Assembly (NCBI GenBank): GCA_013115135.1
Contig: JABANP010000503.1
Span: 1-38,383, forward strand
Direction of reading: 5' to 3'
Length of the DNA: 38,383 bases
Source of the DNA: Perkinsus olseni
Taxonomy: Eukaryota; Perkinsozoa; Perkinsida; Perkinsidae
Shown here: positions 36,246-38,383 of the stretch, one piece after another
Layout: every line of letters begins with the position of its first letter
How positions within the stretch are numbered: the stretch's first letter is position 1
Notes under the pieces: model-generated
Told to the model about the DNA's origin: nothing
Seen by the model: only the letters and a program-made list of their open reading frames with translations
The model's database searches: none
Program-made: the position numbers and the translations under genes

Positions 36246-37724
36246 ATGAGTGGTCGTCCGCCGTCGGATGCTCCACAAGGGAATCTCATCGGTACTCGGT
36301 GGGTTGTGGTTGGGGAGCTCGCGATCGAATTTGATAGAAAAAGAGGAAACCGTCGATGCGGTGTGAGTATTGTGTTTGTTGAAGGCAGGTCTTCGTAGTG
36401 GGGCATGGGACAACATGTACAGGAAGAGGGAGATGGAGAAGGCGGGGGTGGCTCCAATAAATGCAGGTATAAATACTCCAACGGATAGACACTGCTTTCT
36501 CTATCTGGAGGTCGCGGGTTCTATACCATCGTGTTTCGTTTTTAGAGGCGACTATGAAGAAGATGTACGACCAAGTGATTGGCAGGCAGCTCGAACGTCA
36601 AAAGTAGAGTTCTCCTCATCTCGATGACCGGTTCGATAATCGTCCTCCTCAGATTGATCCACGCTGCTGAGAAGAAGGGCCCGTCATTGGTGGAGCCGGA
36701 CGACGACGCTTTGGAAAGTGAGAGGAAGAAGAGGAAGAAGAAGGAGGTATACCCCTTCGTGTGGGGTTGCAGTAGGATCATCATCATTGTTCGTACCAAA
36801 CCTGTATCGGTCCATCGGATTAATAAACTCTTTGGAGTTTTGTGCTTTTCCGATCTACAGCGGTTCTATCGGAAGACGTAGGTTCGGTAGTGGTGAATGG
36901 CTACTGTTATCTAAGATTTTAAGATTGTGTCGGGCAGTGGTGTCGAACCCGGGGTCTATCGGTCCACAAGTATATAACTTACCCACGACACCAAAATGCT
37001 TGTGGGGAACGTTCGTACTGAGTAAGTTTGTGATCTTCTCTATCGATGAGAATATGCATCTGAGGCTGCTTTTTTCATGTTTATTGTCCATCACTACGAT
37101 CGTTGAGAACACTGGGATGGCTGGAAGTGAGCGGCGCCTTGCTCACGTCTTTCTGCCGTTCAGAGGAAGCATCATAAAAAGCATCATCATCACCACCACA
37201 AAAGGAGCCGTCACCACGACGACAGCGACTATGATGATGATTACAGCAGTGACAGTGGACTATCGAATGATGACGATAAAGAGCAAAGAGACCGCCGGTC
37301 GCATCGTGATAGGAAGTCAAGACGAGACCGGTAAGGACTGGTAGTTCGACTCAGTCGGACTGTATGCCCTCCTTACCGGTGGAATGCTACAGTGCTGGAC
37401 CTTACTGTTATCACTCGCACAGTGGGGTTGTTGATGGGAATTTGTTGGGAGGCTGTTGATGATCCCCGACCACAGCCTTCGGTTAGGTCACGTTCGCGGA
37501 GTCGAAGGCCAGCTCGTCGTCATCATCATCATCATCGGCGTCGGTCCACCAGTGCAAGCTCTGATGATGAAGATCGCTCTTCGTCCCGCTCGCGCAGTAG
37601 ACATCATGCGAGCCGTCGGTCGGCGTCGATTGGTCGCGAAGGGAGATCGTCGAAGTCGAGTAGTTCCCGTCGTGGACGAAGTGAGTCAACTGGATCGTTG
37701 ACTTGCCGATGTCTCCTTCCTTAG
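36246..37724 (+). CDS. SR/His-rich protein gene, multi-exon, likely splicing or RNA-related
   Basis: The likely start is at 36246 (MSGRPPSDAPQGNLIGTRWV). Well-supported exons near the 3' end are about 37165-37330 (QRKHHKKHHHHHHHKRSRHH, then DYDDDYSSDSGLSNDDDKEQ, RDRRSHRDRKSRRDR; donor GGTAAGG at 37331) and about 37472-37724 (PSVRSRSRSRRPARRHHHHH, then SSSRSRSRHHASRRSASIGR, ending RCLLP-stop). A further likely piece near 36660-36745 reads EKKGPSLVEPDDDALESERK. Arg-Ser dipeptides and poly-His are typical of nuclear speckle and splicing factors. No RRM or catalytic domain is seen in the parts I could read. Middle exons (36300-37160) are unresolved. Confidence 0.6.
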
Positions 37725-38383
37725 GCCGGTCGCTGAGGTCTGCGGATGCTGTATGAGTAGATGATATAAAATGATCATTCACCGCCGTTTACTAAGATAC
37801 CACCACCACCACTGCTGCTTCACTTTGCTTCGTGGTTTTGGGTTTGTTATTGGGCTGTGGGAACAACAATTACCATGGGGGCCCATCTGTCCTGTTGATA
37901 TCAGCCTACAGACTTCATAGGGCTACAACATAGCGGAAAGGGGCGAAGAACGAATGGTATGTGCTGCGTTGGAGACCCTTTCCCTTCTCCGCCATCTTCT
38001 GCAGCCGGTGAGAGCAAAGGGCAAATTCCAAGGCACATGGCCAAAACCCGAGGGCAAAGGAGAGTAAAACAGAAAGCCCAGAGCAACCGAATCGAGTCTT
38101 GGAGTGTACCCCTTAGGGAAGCTTCTTCACGAACCGACTGATGGCACGCCGTATCAAGCTACAAAGAGCCCCTAACTGCGCAGAGCGACAAGAGTCCAAC
38201 TGAACCGCAACCGGCGTTGGACTATAAACCCACACAGACCAGCATCGAGGCCAAGGAGTTATCTACATCACAGCCTGGAGTGACTGTCTAATGGTACAGC
38301 ATCACCCTTGTACGAACATACAGTGTGACACCGATGCAGCACGTGCGTCTTGTTGCCGCGCCAGAGACGATCACTGGAGCGGT
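37725..38383. other. Right flank without a supported gene
   Basis: Short frames on both strands have no recognisable content. A small CCACCACCACCACTGCTGC low-complexity run lies near 37801. The window ends inside this stretch. Confidence 0.4.

Noticed and set aside
36920..36990. A tRNA gene on the minus strand (GGTTCGACACC)
   Set aside because: Ends can pair over six bases but the T-arm does not form; kept only as an intronic T-arm-like remnant.
37501..37570. A trinucleotide microsatellite (CATCATCAT)
   Set aside because: It is in frame within the His/Arg/Ser-rich exon and encodes poly-His, so it is treated as coding low complexity.

Overview
The window looks like nuclear DNA of a perkinsid or dinoflagellate-type alveolate, most likely Perkinsus. 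Three things point there. A dinoflagellate/perkinsid spliced-leader sequence (ending ATCTTGGCTCAAG) occurs twice, at 8029-8050 and 12798-12819. Protein-coding genes are cut by many very short GT-AG introns, mostly 41-63 nt. The mobile elements are eukaryotic (tyrosine-recombinase and LTR retrotransposons), and the tRNAs are eukaryotic in type. The species assignment is inference.

Left third (1-13236): mobile elements. Positions 1-7534 form an apparently complete tyrosine-recombinase retrotransposon of the DIRS/Ngaro/PAT type. It has three intact ORFs (Gag-like, RT-RNase H, tyrosine recombinase) and split direct repeats in the order A1-ORFs-B1-A2-B2. Next to it, 7629-13226 is a three-level nest. 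A foldback DNA element with CTAAGGA arrays at both ends and a 10-bp target duplication was split at the 5-bp loop of a 27-bp-arm palindrome. The invader is a 4.9-kb LTR retrotransposon with identical 172-bp LTRs and a 5-bp target duplication. That element was in turn hit by a short non-LTR insertion with a pentanucleotide tail and a 12-bp target duplication. The LTR element's pol is frameshifted and lacks the RT YxDD block, yet its LTRs are identical, so it probably moved in trans. Its LTRs contain the spliced leader.

Right two thirds (13237-38383): host genes on both strands. Models with phase-consistent splice sites are: a plus-strand gene whose last eight exons (16747-18056) join into a clean 963-nt frame; a GST-like gene on the minus strand (19720-21544) with a tRNA-Lys inside one intron on the opposite strand; a compact SS18/GIF-like (SNH domain) gene (33001-33458); an N-terminally myristoylatable ABHD17/ABHD13-like serine hydrolase (33983-36177); and an SR/His-rich protein gene ending at 37724. 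A single-exon gene for a Cx2C protein (18612-19178, minus) has a truncated copy at 16184-16425. tRNA-Ser(CGA) and tRNA-Pro(CGG) lie at 31.8 and 33.7 kb. Several further coding exons are visible at 22-31 kb, mainly on the minus strand, but I could not assemble or identify them.

Dispersed repeats in the gene region include a short inverted-repeat MITE family of about 75-95 bp (five copies), an exact 16-mer in three places, and a roughly 20-nt motif (TATCTTAGGTTGAAGCT-like) whose five copies all fall in predicted introns, once in reverse orientation. The last is the best candidate for an introner-like intron-seeding element.
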